The notes under the pieces were generated by a model that made no database searches, was not told the DNA's origin, and worked only from the letters and a program-made list of their open reading frames with translations. Both the position numbers and the translations under genes were made by a program. A DNA stretch of 64,000 nt from Liriodendron chinense (taxonomy: Eukaryota > Streptophyta > Magnoliopsida > Magnoliales > Magnoliaceae): assembly GCA_003013855.2 (NCBI GenBank), contig PVNU02001548.1, forward strand, positions 2,666,001 to 2,730,000, given 5' to 3'. Below, one piece after another: positions 1 to 10,520 of this stretch; positions within the stretch are counted from its first letter, which is position 1, and each line of letters starts with the position of its first letter.

Positions 1-7
1 ATATGCT

Positions 8-247
8 AACGTTATCCAAGAAGTAGTTGTAGACGTGGCACATGTATAAGAGATGAAAACCTTTCATCTATTGGGTTGTACCTGAAATCACACCGGCTAG
101 GTGATCCTAGCCATTGATTAGAGGGATAACGTTATCCAAGAAGTAGTTGTAGACGTGGCACATGTATAAGAGATGAAAACCTTTCATCTATTGGGTTGTA
201 CCTGAAATCACACCGGCTAGGTGATCCTAGCCATCGATTAGAGGGAT
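8..247. repeat. 120-bp tandem duplication (two copies)
   Basis: Units 8-127 and 128-247 have an exact 120-bp period and differ at one base (T at 115, C at 235). Each unit starts AACGTTATCC and ends GAGGGAT. Near identity implies a recent duplication. More copies may lie left of the window, since only seven bases precede the first unit. Confidence 0.95.
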
Positions 248-1302
248 CTTGTGAGAGGCCCTAATGCGTGTGCCCACAGGATATGATGGTATCTACACAA
301 TCTTAGAGACCTTTGCACAGAGTCGAAGATGGCTGACCACCCACATCTATTGGCTACCTAACTATCACAAAGGGGAAATGATTTACTCATCCCCTAAGAT
401 TGCCAGCTGATACAATCAACAGTTTAGATCATCCAAAGGCAAACTAATGGATAATGAGTTGATAGAGAAGATGAGCCAATCAAAGATCTGACATATAATC
501 AGTGGTCCAGATTCAGTCAAAACCATGAGCCATCACAAGAGGTGTCTAAGATTGCAAGACCAAGAGATAAAAGAATCTGGATCGCCTGCTCATTCTCAAC
601 AGGATTTTTCTGTTTGCCTATGTCTGATTGGTTCAGCTCAGCACTGACTGCATTAATGCAGCAGTGCTGACAATGTCAGTGATGAGCTGGATGAATTAGG
701 TAGCCTGATAAAGAGGAAAATCCTATTCAAGTCAAGCAGAGGATTTGAAGTCAAGTAGAGGATCCAGACTCGAGATAAACTTGTTGGGAATGGGCCATCA
801 CCTGAGCTGTCAAAAATACCAAAATTAAAAGATTTAAGTTCTTAAATTTTGAAAAATGCTAGTGGTTAAAACTTAAAATTGTTGCGAATGGACCATCACC
901 TGAGCAGAATGATTAGTCCATTTTGAGGCCAGATACATCAGGTGTACACGACTCTGATCCTCACCACTAGTAGTTAAAACTTAAAAGGAATTCCAAGAGA
1001 AAGTGAGGCCATCCAATTATCATTCCAGATTGAAACTTAACATCTGATCCTCACCACCCATTAAATAATTTATTTTGTGAGCCCTACAGAATTTTAATTG
1101 AACGAACTGATTGGTCCATTTCACGACCAGATACATCATGTGTACATGACATTTGAGTTCGTCCATCATATGCACGATACCCCCCTCCTGCTCTCCTTAG
1201 CTGCCAAAGAAGAGGCCATTCCAAAATTCAGGTTCCGAACCATGTATGGCCCATCAAAACAAAGTCCCCATCGCCACACACAACTTACAAAGTATAGATT
1301 GT
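248..1302. other. Downstream flank of the LYK gene, no gene seen
   Basis: No coding region is recognisable. Two loosely similar stretches (about 885-985 and 1020-1150) share the phrases 'gatcctcacca' and 'ccagatacatca', suggesting an old local duplication or repeat pieces. An open frame on the plus strand from 1098 only mirrors the kinase exon on the other strand. Confidence 0.6.
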
Positions 1303-1328
1303 TTTATTATTCACCTGAAAAATTTATT
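1303..1328 (-). terminator. Candidate polyadenylation signals of the LYK gene
   Basis: On the minus strand two AATAAA hexamers lie about 42 and 62 nt after the stop codon (plus coordinates 1323-1328 and 1303-1308) in an AT-rich stretch, the usual place for a plant 3'-end signal. Assigned by position and motif only. Confidence 0.5.
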
Positions 1329-1369
1329 GGTATACATAAAAACTCCCATTTTCCATCACTTAAAAATGA

Positions 1370-2110
1370 TCATCTGGCCATGACACCGTTAGGAATGGGG
1401 AGCCCATCCTCAGAGAAATCAAACAACAACTCATCAGCCTTACACAACATGTACACAATATCTACCATACTCGGCCTTCTGGATGCCTCCCTTTGTAAAC
1501 AAGATCTGGCCACAGCCATCACGTTCATCACACCGTCCATGTTGCAGCATTGCTTCACAAGTGCCTCATCCATCCATCCCTTCAATCTCTCTTCCCTCTC
1601 AACCTCCCCTCCCTTGAAAATCCCATCCACATCCATCGAGATTACCCTCCCTTCGATGTCCACCGCCTCATGTCCGCTCACAAGCTCCAGCAGCACCACC
1701 CCAAAAGCGAACACATCGATCTTAGTGGTCACAACCCCGTCGGCAACATACTCCGGGGCAAGATAGCCTCGGGTCCCTACGATGTTCGTGGTCATGGCGT
1801 TGCACCCGGACTTTGCCAGCCCGAAGTTCGCGATCTTGGCCCTCATCCCACCGTCCAGTAGAATGTTGCTCGAGTTGATGTCTTTGTGGACCACACTCGG
1901 TCGAGTGTGTTCGTGGATGTACTGGAGCCCGCTCGCGACATCGACGGCGATCTGTAGGCGGGTCTTCCAGTCGAGCGGCTTGGTGTGGCCTTCCCTATGA
2001 AGCCATGAATGAAGAGATCCGTTTTCGACGTACTCATAGACCAGATAGCAGCTACCATCAGTTGGGTCGATGCAGAAGCCGTCCAACTTCACTAGATTGC
2101 TATGGTTTAC
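1370..2110 (-). CDS. LYK4/LYK5: LYK4/LYK5-like LysM receptor pseudokinase, exon 2 (kinase lobe)
   Basis: This exon encodes residues 362-607 and the stop codon of the protein begun at 9405. The acceptor AAAG|GTA at 2111/2110 restores the subdomain III-IV stretch LQK-VNHSNLVKL in phase 0. A possible branch site CTAAC lies about 30 nt upstream of the acceptor. Visible in order: hinge YLVYEY (383-388), NGSL, catalytic-loop HKD (436-438) in place of HRD, SSNILL with N443, NFG (456-458) in place of DFG, then GTRGYLAPEY (473-482) and DVFAFGVVLLEL. Loss of the Mg-binding Asp of DFG indicates a poorly active or inactive kinase, as known for LYK5. The protein ends shortly after the last kinase helices. 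Function is inferred from family: chitin co-receptor signalling at the plasma membrane. LYK4 versus LYK5 orthology is unresolved. Confidence 0.92.
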   Translation of the reverse strand, partial: VNHSNLVKLDGFCIDPTDGSCYLVYEYVENGSLHSWLHREGHTKPLDWKTRLQIAVDVASGLQYIHEHTRPSVVHKDINSSNILLDGGMRAKIANFGLAKSGCNAMTTNIVGTRGYLAPEYVADGVVTTKIDVFAFGVVLLELVSGHEAVDIEGRVISMDVDGIFKGGEVEREERLKGWMDEALVKQCCNMDGVMNVMAVARSCLQREASRRPSMVDIVYMLCKADELLFDFSEDGLPIPNGVMAR

Positions 2111-3249
2111 CTTTGTTTTTCATGAAACATGGACGTTAGGAGTATTGTAACCCTTGCTTAGAAAGAAAATTGAAAGCTCGAGATCCGGGCCGTTCATGAC
2201 GTGGGTCCCACCTTGTGCATTCTCCTGGCTCTAGAATCAGGAAGGTCTACTAATTATCAGATGGGTGGGCTATAGTTTCTGAGCCAGGTTCTTTTAAGCT
2301 ATGTATAAGCTGTTAGTGAAAAGAAGGGCTAGACTGATTCTCAGATCAGGGAATCTACACAATGGGACCCATGTGATGGATGGCTTGGATTTTGCACCTA
2401 GTGCCACGTTGGCACACGTGGGTAGCTCTCTACTGGTATCTTGTGCCATATGGCATGAGATTATAACATGTAAAGGTCAATGGTAAAAAAGCTACAACTC
2501 TCTTTCAACAGTTTGAAATTAACCTCTCTTTCAACGGTTTGAAATTAACCGTTTCTTGGGATCTTTTTTGGAAATGACGAGCACCATTTTTTATTTTTTA
2601 TTTTTTTAGCAATGGTGGAAAACGTCACGAAGTTGAAAAAAAACACAGTAAAAAAATGAAAGAAAGAAAATTCTACCCATCCAAGCATGCCCTAAAAATA
2701 ATCTAAGCTTGAAAAGGATAGAACAGTATTAGGATAAACAATGTGGGCATCATGTCTGAATGATGTGGAATGTTCAGAGTACACACATCATTGTCGGACT
2801 AAACTCCCGTGTTAGTTCCACACCATTTAAAGAATTGGAGGTACCTCTTCAAATACACACGGCATGGTAAGCATGGCAATCCAGACCGTCCAAATTACTT
2901 ACCCAGCCGTTGATGGAGTATAACTGAAAATCTGCACTAATAAGGAAGTATTGACCATGTGATTTTTCTCATCGAATTTGGACCATCCACTATTTTACTA
3001 TTAGCCATCCATTTGATAGTGGTTAATCTTCTGTTAATCTGATGGTCAGGAATTAATATTGCTTCATCAGGACCAAGTGGAAGGTCCAGATCAGTGAAGA
3101 TCAGGCCCCGGATAGGATTGGCAACATGAATAGATTGTGATGAATAGTCATTAATATAACGTCATTGCTCTCTTAAATGTCAAGGATGCTGATCTAATAC
3201 AGCATGCTTTATAAGCAAACGAGGACCGGAATCTCTACCACACACCCAT

Positions 3250-3690
3250 GACCTGTGGATCCCAGCAGTTTTATATGTAAAATCCACTCTGTCCATCAGG
3301 TTTTATTCTAGATTCTAGACAATGGTGATAAATATCATCCAAATCCAAAACTCAGGTGGGCCACACCAAGGGGAAAACTGAGGATACGATGCCAACCATC
3401 GGTTTGTGTGTCGGTGCAAGACGTTGTATGCCTTTCATCAAACCAATTAATCATGTGTAACTCAGGATGATGAAGCAAAGAGATAAAACCAAGCCTGATC
3501 TGAAACTTAGGTGGGCCACACTGCGTAAACTTAAAAGGTTTTAGTAACAAATTTACATTGTGACCATTGTTCTGGCCCATTGGAGTTTCTCTATCAGGCT
3601 AATATTTTGTATGTACGGTTCAAGTAAGAGCCAAATCCTGATGGATGGAGTGGATTTACATATACGACATGGTGAGCCCCCACAGAGCTT
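3250..3690. mobile_element. Foldback element, intronic copy
   Basis: The left arm contains 'gtaaaatccactctgtccatcagg'-type sequence and the right arm its complement 'cctgatggatggagtggattta', giving a dyad centred near 3470. The inner stretches 'caggtgggccacac' occur in both halves. Ends are fuzzy and no target duplication was identified. Confidence 0.6.
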
Positions 3691-3853
3691 CCATAAACAG
3701 GTGTTGCAGATGATTCCTGTCTAACAAACGACAGCCCATTCAATGAAGAAACTTTGTTTTTATATGGTTTTTTTTTTTCTTTCTAAACTGATACAGTATA
3801 AGTAGTGGATTGCTTTTTAAAAGAAGAAAATGATAGGTGAGCGTGAGTATTAC

Positions 3854-4380
3854 GGGGGAGCGAATTAGGTGAGACCCCGGACTCACTCAACACTGTACGA
3901 CCCTTACTGTGGGAACCACCTTGATGTATTTATTCTGTCCCCACGCCGTCCATCCGTTTTTCCAGATCATTTTAGGGCATTATCCCAAAAAAATGAAGCA
4001 GGATCGAATTATCGTATGGACCATATCATAGAAAAAAAGCGGTGATTGACCATTAATGGGCCACAAAGGTTTTGGATCAAGCTGATATTTATTTATTTTC
4101 CTTCATCCAGGCTTATGTGGCCTTATTAACAGATTGGATGGAAAATAAACACTAAGGTACGCACTAAGAAGTTTTTAATGGTAGTACCTTAAATCACCAC
4201 TGTTTTCTATGGTATGGTACACCTTATTATTGGATCTGCTTCATTTTTTTGGATAATGCACTAAAATGATCCGGGAAAACAGATGGACGGAGTGGATACA
4301 GAATACATACATTAAGGTGGGCCCCACGGTAAGGGCCGCACCTTCGTCGGTGTGTCCGGGGTCTCACCTAATCCGCGACT
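3854..4380. mobile_element. Foldback MULE-type MITE, intronic
   Basis: Terminal inverted repeats run AGCGAATTAGGTGAGACC at the left and, complemented, CGGATTAGGTGAGACC at the right. The inner arms carry the family core (CCATCCGTTTTTCCAGATCA left, its complement right). Flanks GAGTATTAC (3845-3853) and GAGTAATGC (4381-4389) match at 7 of 9 positions, fitting a decayed 9-bp target duplication. Length is 527 bp and no protein is encoded. Confidence 0.8.
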
Positions 4381-4736
4381 GAGTAATGCTGTCTGATGTG
4401 CACACCGCCACATCTGCAATCATGCCATACTAGAATAATATCAAAGCTGTCCATCAAATGGGCCAAAATATTTGGATGAACTGGAGAAAATATGGCTGGC
4501 GAGACCAACAGGTGGGCCACAGTTTACCGAAGAATTGAACGGATGGAATAACTTTGGGCAAGCTTTCTAACCATTATTAGCGTTGTAGGACGAGAAGACC
4601 GGCCTGATTTCTGTGGAAGGGGATATACATGGTGGGGAATCACATGATGGACGGCTTGGATCTCATGTCCATGTGCCTCATATACACTTCTGTGGGCTTA
4701 GCAAAACTCTCCATGATCCAACGCGAGTTTATAATA

Positions 4737-4743
4737 TATTATA

Positions 4744-4804
<61 letters not shown>
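4737..4804. repeat. (TA)n microsatellite
   Basis: Almost uninterrupted TA dinucleotides over about 65 bp inside the LYK intron. Apparent open frames of alternating Tyr and Ile here are artefacts of the repeat. Confidence 0.97.
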
Positions 4805-4807
<3 letters not shown>

Positions 4808-5417
4808 ACGATAAATACCCAATATGCTTAATAATGTAAGTAGCAGAAGGGGAATGAATACTATCATATTCCTCGCCCGGAATCTTTCTTTGGACCCTGA
4901 GATAGGGCTCATCCATGACGTCAGAATGGTTCGACCATTCATCTAATTGGGCCGCCATAGCTTTGCTACAAGTTGGATTATCTTAGCAATCAATTGATGG
5001 TCCACAAATGGATTGTTGAAAAAGGACAAAATCAAGGTTCACAATATAAGGTAGATTATAGATTCTCTTCTATTTTCTATTGGGCTAGTTTTATGCGTTC
5101 GTATTACACCATTTAAAAAATGGTTGTAAATAATTCTCCATTCATGTAGCATTGATGTATTGTAAGTGAATGGATGGGCAATGATAAAAAAAATTCATAC
5201 AAAAACAATTTTATAGCTTTTGACCATCATAACTTTACAACTAATTATTGGATTTCATAATATATTTTTGGAAAATTATCGCCAATCATGGTTTGGATAA
5301 TCAACTAAGATTAATTGGACTATAAATAATTTCCCAAAATTCCATAGCTGCAAGAGCAAAATTTGAGTGGGCAGTCAAAGTGTAGTTTTTATTAAGTCAC
5401 CGTCCGGCTATCTTTAA

Positions 5418-5535
5418 GGTTTTTAAGAGGGGGGTAGATTGGGTCCTAGGTTCAAGTACCCATTGTGGTGAAATCCCACTATAGTGTGAGTGCACAAGTA
5501 TGTGTGGGGTGTGAGTTCCCGTGTCAAAAGAAGAG
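5418..5535 (+). mobile_element. SINE-like fragment
   Basis: A box-B-like GGTTCAAGTACCC follows a weak box-A-like stretch. Then come 'gtggtgaaatcccactatagtgtgag' and a GTGTG-rich 3' part ending in an A-rich tail. The layout matches the copies at 25575 and 41100. The head is degraded. Confidence 0.55.
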
Positions 5536-5596
5536 ATGAAGAAACAGAATAAAAAAGAAAGAAGAACAAAAAGAGAGGCACGAATTGGGTACTACA

Positions 5597-6104
5597 TGAA
5601 AGGAATTGGGTCCTGCCCCCCATGGAACATAATCCGTCTAGGCAGGGCTTTGTGGTGCTACCATGATGTATGGGTTTTTATCCTATCCATTCTATTTTTC
5701 CATATTATTTTAGGGTATGAAATCAAAATTGAGGCAAAACCAAGGTTCAAGTGGACCATGCAATGGGTATTGAATGCCCACCATTAAAAATTTCTTAGGA
5801 GCCAATGATGTTTTGGATCAAGCTAATATTTGTGCTTTCCCTTCATCAAGGTCTATCCAACCTTATGAACAAGTTAGATGGTAAATAAACATCACAGTGG
5901 CCCTGGAAAGTTTCAATGGTGCGTGTCATTATCATCCTCCTTCCTGTGGTGTGGTCCACTTGAGCTTTGGACCTGCCTCATTTTTGGGCTTATCCTCTAA
6001 AACGACATGGAAAAATGGATAAAACCCATACATTATAGTGGGCCCCACATAGCCCTTCCTTGGATGGATTATCGTCCACGTGGGGGCAGGACACAATCTG
6101 CTTC
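5597..6104. mobile_element. Foldback MULE-type MITE, intronic
   Basis: 508 bp dyad. The ends read GGAATTGGGTCCTGCCCCC at the left and, complemented, CAGATTGTGTCCTGCCCCC at the right. Flanks GGTACTACA (5588-5596) and TGTACTACA (6105-6113) match at 8 of 9 bases, a convincing 9-bp target duplication. The inner arms carry the shared CCATTCTATTTTTCCATAT / complementary core. Confidence 0.85.
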
Positions 6105-6139
6105 TGTACTACACCCAATTAAGACTTAGATAGAGATGG

Positions 6140-6665
6140 ATGATCCTACTAGGGGCTCTGTGGAGCCCATTGTGATGTATATGTTTTATCCACGCTGTCC
6201 ATCCATTTTGAAAGATCCATCCATTTTGAAAGATCATTTTAGGGTATGAGCCCAAAAAGGAGGCAAATTGAAGGCTCAACTAGACCACACCACACAGGAA
6301 GCATTGGGGATTGAACTCTTACTGTTGAAAACTTCTTAGGGCCCACTGTGACATTTTCTTCCATCCAACTCATTCATAAGTGTCACATAGACCTACATGG
6401 ATGGAAAACATAAATATGAGCTCCGCAAACCTCGTAGCCCCAAATTGATGTTCTCAATGTTAGGTTTTCAACCCCCAACTGCTCCCTCAGTGCGAACTAC
6501 CCGAGCTTTCAATTTGCCTCTTTTGAGCTCATGCCCCGAAATGAACTTTCAAAATGGATGGACAACATGGATAAAAAATAAACATCACAATGGACCCCAC
6601 ATATCCCCTAACAGGACTGTCCCTCTTTAGCTAGGTCCTAGTGGGGGCAGGGCCCAATCTGCATC
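6140..6665. mobile_element. Foldback element, intronic
   Basis: The left arm 'actaggggctctgtggagccc' pairs with the right arm 'cacatatcccctaacagg'. The outer right end carries the same GGGGGCAGGGCCCAATCTGC terminus as the neighbour at 5597, while the left end lacks it. A 20-bp stretch ending 'ccattttgaaagat' is duplicated in tandem near 6205-6235. Confidence 0.7.
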
Positions 6666-7022
6666 CTTGAAAGAGCTCAGTATAAAGTCTTCTTTTCAGT
6701 AATATAAAAGTTGATTACATTATTTCTAAGTGCATTTTTTTTGTTATGATCCATCCACAGTTATAACAGTTGTTTGGACGGTTTGGATTGCCACGCAATT
6801 ACCATGCGTGTTTGAAGAAACACCACTTCCTTTTCCATCCCCAAACTATAATATAATATATAAAGAGAGATGTCCTAATGCTCTCAGAGCACTAATAAAT
6901 TATATTGGTCCAAGTTGTCACATTTCATGGGCTATGATGCAAACATCACATCTGACTAGTATTTAAAATGGACGGTCAAGATAATTTACACCAAGATAGC
7001 TCCAACCAACAATTGGATTCAT

Positions 7023-7320
7023 TAGGGAATGTTTGGATACCACCAAATAAGTTACTTTTTCTACCTACAGCAGTAGACAAGTAACTATAGTTTAAGATTA
7101 ATTATAAGTAACTTTTTTTTACTTAAAAGTTACTTAATCACCTAGTTTAATAAGTAGAAATATCAAGAGTTTCAACGCTACGGTCATGGGTTCGGGACCA
7201 TTGTGGTGTGTGTGGGTGAGAGGGTGTGTGCCGGAAAAAAAAAAAAAAAAAAAGAAACCAAGATAAGCTAATTGAGGCATAAGTAGCTTATCTTAACTTA
7301 TGATCCAAAAGCCCCCTTTT
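7023..7320. mobile_element. Short TIR transposon with AAGTTACTT arms
   Basis: The left end TAGGGAATGTTTGGATACC is complemented at the right by AAGGGGGCTTTTGGATC. Both arms carry repeats of 'aagttactt' and its complement. The larger element at 28516-29549 has related ends. No target duplication is clear, so the superfamily is unresolved (hAT-like guess). A SINE piece is inserted at about 7163. Confidence 0.55.
7163..7256 (+). mobile_element. SINE-like fragment with poly(A) tail
   Basis: Box-B-like GGGTTCGGGACC is followed by GTGTG-rich sequence and a run of about 19 A. It sits inside the TIR transposon at 7023-7320 and is therefore the younger insertion. Confidence 0.6.
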
Positions 7321-8322
7321 TTTTAAGGGTCTGTTATGGATTGATTATGAATCAAGGAATCACTTTTGCTAGGTAATTCTAACTATCTAACAATGGCTTT
7401 TAAAATAGATGGCCGTGAAAAATAAGGCTAAATAAAAGAAGGATTGGTCAGATTTTTGTATTATACCTATGAAATATGTCATAGACTTGATGGATGGTTC
7501 AGATCAGTGGATCCCAGTGAACCAATGCAACTAGGAGCACTGTAAGTTAGAGTGCTACAAGAGCATTGGAGCATTTGTCATATATAAATGAAGCTCTAGT
7601 ACATAAGCCATGATGGCCTGGGCAGGACGAATTTGACTTATAGCCAAGCTGTGGGATGGCCCACTTCACGTGGGTGGGCCAATCATGGGTTATAGGCTTT
7701 AAACGGTATCATTCCCCATGGCATGTGGATGTGGTATAGGCTCAGAAAATTTTGAAGGGTCGGAGATTACGGTGATAGTCCACCACCCTAAACAGATGTA
7801 TATCAATCCACACCGTCAGATCATGGGGCCGACTGTGGATGGAGTGCACTCCAAAAATGAAATTGATTGAAGAGTTTTAACTATCTACCTAGTGGATATC
7901 AATTGGATGGTTGAATAAAATGGTCCGGCATTCCTAATCAAATGCAAAATCAGATGCTGAATATCATCCTATTAGTATCACTTTTGGGCCCCCTACATCC
8001 GCAAAGGGCCCACTATTTGGCCGGTTTGGATTGATCCCCATGTCAGCTTTCAGTGACTCATGGACATTACAAAAATGGTGGTGAACTAGCACTGCAGACT
8101 ACGAACATTTCTCTCAAGAGAGTAATACCGAATACGCATGTCCAAGCGAACAATGCATCTGGACCGTTCATCTGATCCTACATAGCACGGGCGGTACCCA
8201 AAAGGTACACCGACCATAACATCCTAGCCGTCTGATCATGACGGACTTTCTGGCCCACCAAATGAACGGTTAAATGCGTGCTTTAGAAAAAAAAAGAGAT
8301 GAAGAAGAAGAAGATAAAATAC

Positions 8323-9405
8323 CTTCTGCAAGATCTTCAGCTCTTCATAAGCATTCCATTTCATCTTCTTGATAGCAAAAACCTCACCTCTTATGCAACC
8401 CTTATAAACAGAGCCTTGAATCAAACATTCGTAATCAAAATCCAGTGTAGCTTCTCTCACCTCTTCAATCCTATACACCTTATACTTGTCCAAGCAATCT
8501 GACACATCCGCCATGAAATTCTCTACCGACATCGGCCCAATTCTCTCCTTCTCTCCCTTCACCTTGTCTCCCCCTCCTTCTTTCCTCCTCTTTAGCAAAA
8601 CACACCAAAACCATGTGATTACAGCTATGGAAACAACCAGCAAAGCTCCCAAAACACCCAACCCAATTGCCAGTTTTACAACAACACCCTTCCTCCTACA
8701 TGGAGTTGGAGTGGAAGGAGAAGGCTGAGCAGGGGGCTGCTCCAGTGAAGGGATTCTAGAAACAGGGACTAAAATGGTTGAGAAAACAGGGGGCTTTTCC
8801 CCGTTCAAAGCTACAAGAGAGCGCACGTTGGAACCCAACTTGGCGGCGACAGAATCAAGTGTATCGGACGGTTGGAAAACATATGTAATAAGGTATGTGA
8901 TGTTATTCCCCAACTGGGTTTTGTTGGGGCACTGGCAAAAGATGGGGAAGATGACTTCGACGCCGATATCGAGGTTGGTCGGGACTAGAGAAGGGTTAGC
9001 GACCTCGACGGCTTGATATGTGGTGAGGTTCTGGAATTGGAAGGTGGACACAAGATAGAAGGTGTTGCCGGCTTGGATTTGGTAGGTGGTATTGAAGGAG
9101 GAGAGTTTGGAATTGCAAGAGCAGGTGATTGGGATGAGGAGATTCTGGTCTGGAATGAGAGGGGCAGATGGGGAAGATATGTTGCTGGATTTTGATATTG
9201 ATAGCCTGCTCATACCGAAGAGGTCGGCTATGTCGGCCAGGTCTGTGACTGTGGCTCTGTAGAAGACGTAGGTCTGGCATGGATGGTTGGATTCATTAAG
9301 AGAGCAGGTGTAGCCTGTGATGGACGGTTGGGATTGAGTTTGATGAAAGAGGAGAAGGAGGAGGACTGAGAGAGAGGAGATGGAAAAATGGGTTTTTCTC
9401 TTCAT
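8323..9405 (-). CDS. LYK4/LYK5: LYK4/LYK5-like LysM receptor pseudokinase, exon 1 (ectodomain, TM, start of kinase)
   Basis: The ATG at 9405-9403 opens a signal peptide (residues 1-26, Leu-rich core), so this start is favoured. An ectodomain of about 200 residues follows, with three LysM-type segments separated by CxC motifs (C95-x-C97 and C157-x-C159), several N-glycosylation sequons and further Cys at 34 and 43. A Pro/Ser/Thr-rich stalk (221-236), a transmembrane helix (about 241-270) and a basic stop-transfer LKRRK come next. The kinase begins with YRIEEVREAT; the glycine loop is shortened to QGSVYKG (330-336), and the ATP-binding Lys is in FAIKK (K346). The exon ends at EELKILQK (361), where AAG|GTATTT is the donor. 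Joined to exon 2 the protein is 607 residues, typical of LYK4. Known role of the family: binding chitin oligomers with CERK1 in immunity. That role here is inferred. Confidence 0.93.
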
Positions 9406-9479
9406 CTTTTCTTCTTTTTCTTCTCTGGCAGCTTTGCTGTTGAAACTGTGGGGAATGAATGGAAGAGAGATGTCGACGC

Positions 9480-9487
9480 TATAATAA
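9480..9487 (-). promoter_or_regulatory. Weak TATA-like box of the LYK gene
   Basis: The minus-strand sequence TTATTATA lies about 75 nt before the start codon and is the best TATA-like match in the proximal upstream region. It is not a consensus TATAAA. A foldback element begins roughly 60 bp further upstream, so the promoter is compact or partly element-derived. Confidence 0.25.
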
Positions 9488-9539
9488 GAGTAAATTGAGC
9501 AATTACAAGATCCTCGATCGAGGATGCGTTTTGTGTACC

Positions 9540-9990
9540 GGTATTTACGGAAGCGGATTTCCTGTCAACCCAGGCACACAGATAGAGCTGTGCCGGAGCT
9601 GTGTGGGCCCACAAAGATGTCCGTGACAAATCCACTCCGTTCATCTGTTTTGAAAGACCACAATAGGATAGGGTTATAAAAATGGAGCTGACCATGATGT
9701 TTATGCGACATCCAAACCGTTCTTAAGGTTATTACCACTAAGATAAACTGTATGAACAAAATATCATGCTGATACAAAACTTCTGTCACCCCAGGCGTTC
9801 AATCCCCACTGTTTCGTGTGGTATGGCCCACATGAGTTCTGCATCTGCCTGATTTTTAGAGTCCTGTCCTATTGTCTTTAAAAACGGATGGAGGGAGTGG
9901 ATTTTTATGGACATATATGTGGGCCATACAACCCAGGTACAGGAGTATCTCTGTGCGTGCCCGGAGTCACAGGCAATCCTTTCTAAGATA
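9540..9990. mobile_element. Foldback element (CACAGAGATA-end subtype) in the LYK promoter region
   Basis: The left arm GCGGATTTCCTGTCAACC...GTGGGCCCAC pairs with the right arm GTGGGCCATAC...GTCACAGGCAATCC. The inner arms 'aaatccactccgttcatctg' and 'gatggagggagtggattt' are complementary. The same termini occur at 10045 and 63655. No clean 9-bp flank duplication was found. Confidence 0.7.
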
Positions 9991-10044
9991 GGCAGGTGGG
10001 TCGTATTCGTCTAGCTATGGAGAAAGTCCGTTGGTACGATTGGG

Positions 10045-10520
10045 GACTGCTTTTGAATGGAATCAGATTGCCTTGCCTGTGAACCAGGGCTCAGAGATAT
10101 ACCCATGCGAGTGCTGTGTGGGGCCAGAGAGATGTTTCTGACAAATCCACTCTGTATATCTGTTTTGAAAAACCACAGTAGGGCAGGAATAAAAAAATCA
10201 GACAAATTAAAAACTCAGGCGAGCCACACCAATGAAAAAAGGTAAGAAGTGAGATCCTAAGCTTAAAACCTTCTTAGAGTTCACCATGATGTTTATATGC
10301 CATCTAAACTTTTCATAGGGATATTACCACTCAGATAAACTGTAGGTACAAATATTATCCGGAAACAAAACTTCGGTCACTCCCGGGTTTTCAATACCCA
10401 CTCCCAGTTATCCAATCCCCTGCATGAGTTCTGAATCTGCCTAATTTTTAGATCTTGTCCTATCGTGGTCTTGCAAAACAGATCAACAGTAGATTTGTCA
10501 TGGACATAACTATGTATAGT
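10045..10520. mobile_element. Foldback element (CACAGAGATA-end subtype), right end lost
   Basis: The left arm 'gattgccttgcctgtgaacc...cagagatatacccatgcg' and core match the element at 9540. The dyad is visible between 'aaatccactctgtatatctg' and 'cagatcaacagtagattt'. The expected right terminus is replaced by the next foldback at about 10520. Confidence 0.6.

Larger units (their letters stand above)
2111..8322 (-). other. 6.2 kb intron of the LYK gene
   Basis: The intron runs from donor AAG|GTATTTTATC (exon 1 side, 8323/8322) to acceptor AACAAAG|GTA (2111/2110). The acceptor region is poor in pyrimidines, but a CTAAC branch-site candidate sits near 2141. The intron carries at least four foldback elements, a TA microsatellite, two SINE-like pieces and one AAGTTACTT-type transposon, all annotated separately. 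No host exon is recognisable inside: skipping it gives a complete kinase fold. The motif AAGGTA occurs at both exon-intron boundaries. The stretches 2111-3249 and 7321-8322 show only short unassigned repeat pieces. Confidence 0.8.

Noticed and set aside
1098..1766. 222-codon plus-strand frame over the kinase exon
   Set aside because: It lies antisense to the conserved kinase coding sequence; its Ser/Pro-rich product has no domain and is explained by codon use of the real gene.
4613..4958. Frames rich in alternating Tyr and Ile
   Set aside because: They are translations of the (TA)n microsatellite.
2111..8322. Two independent kinase genes instead of one gene with a long intron
   Set aside because: Exon 1 stops in the kinase N-lobe and exon 2 starts exactly where it ends, in the same phase with GT and AG borders; 607 residues is the family length.
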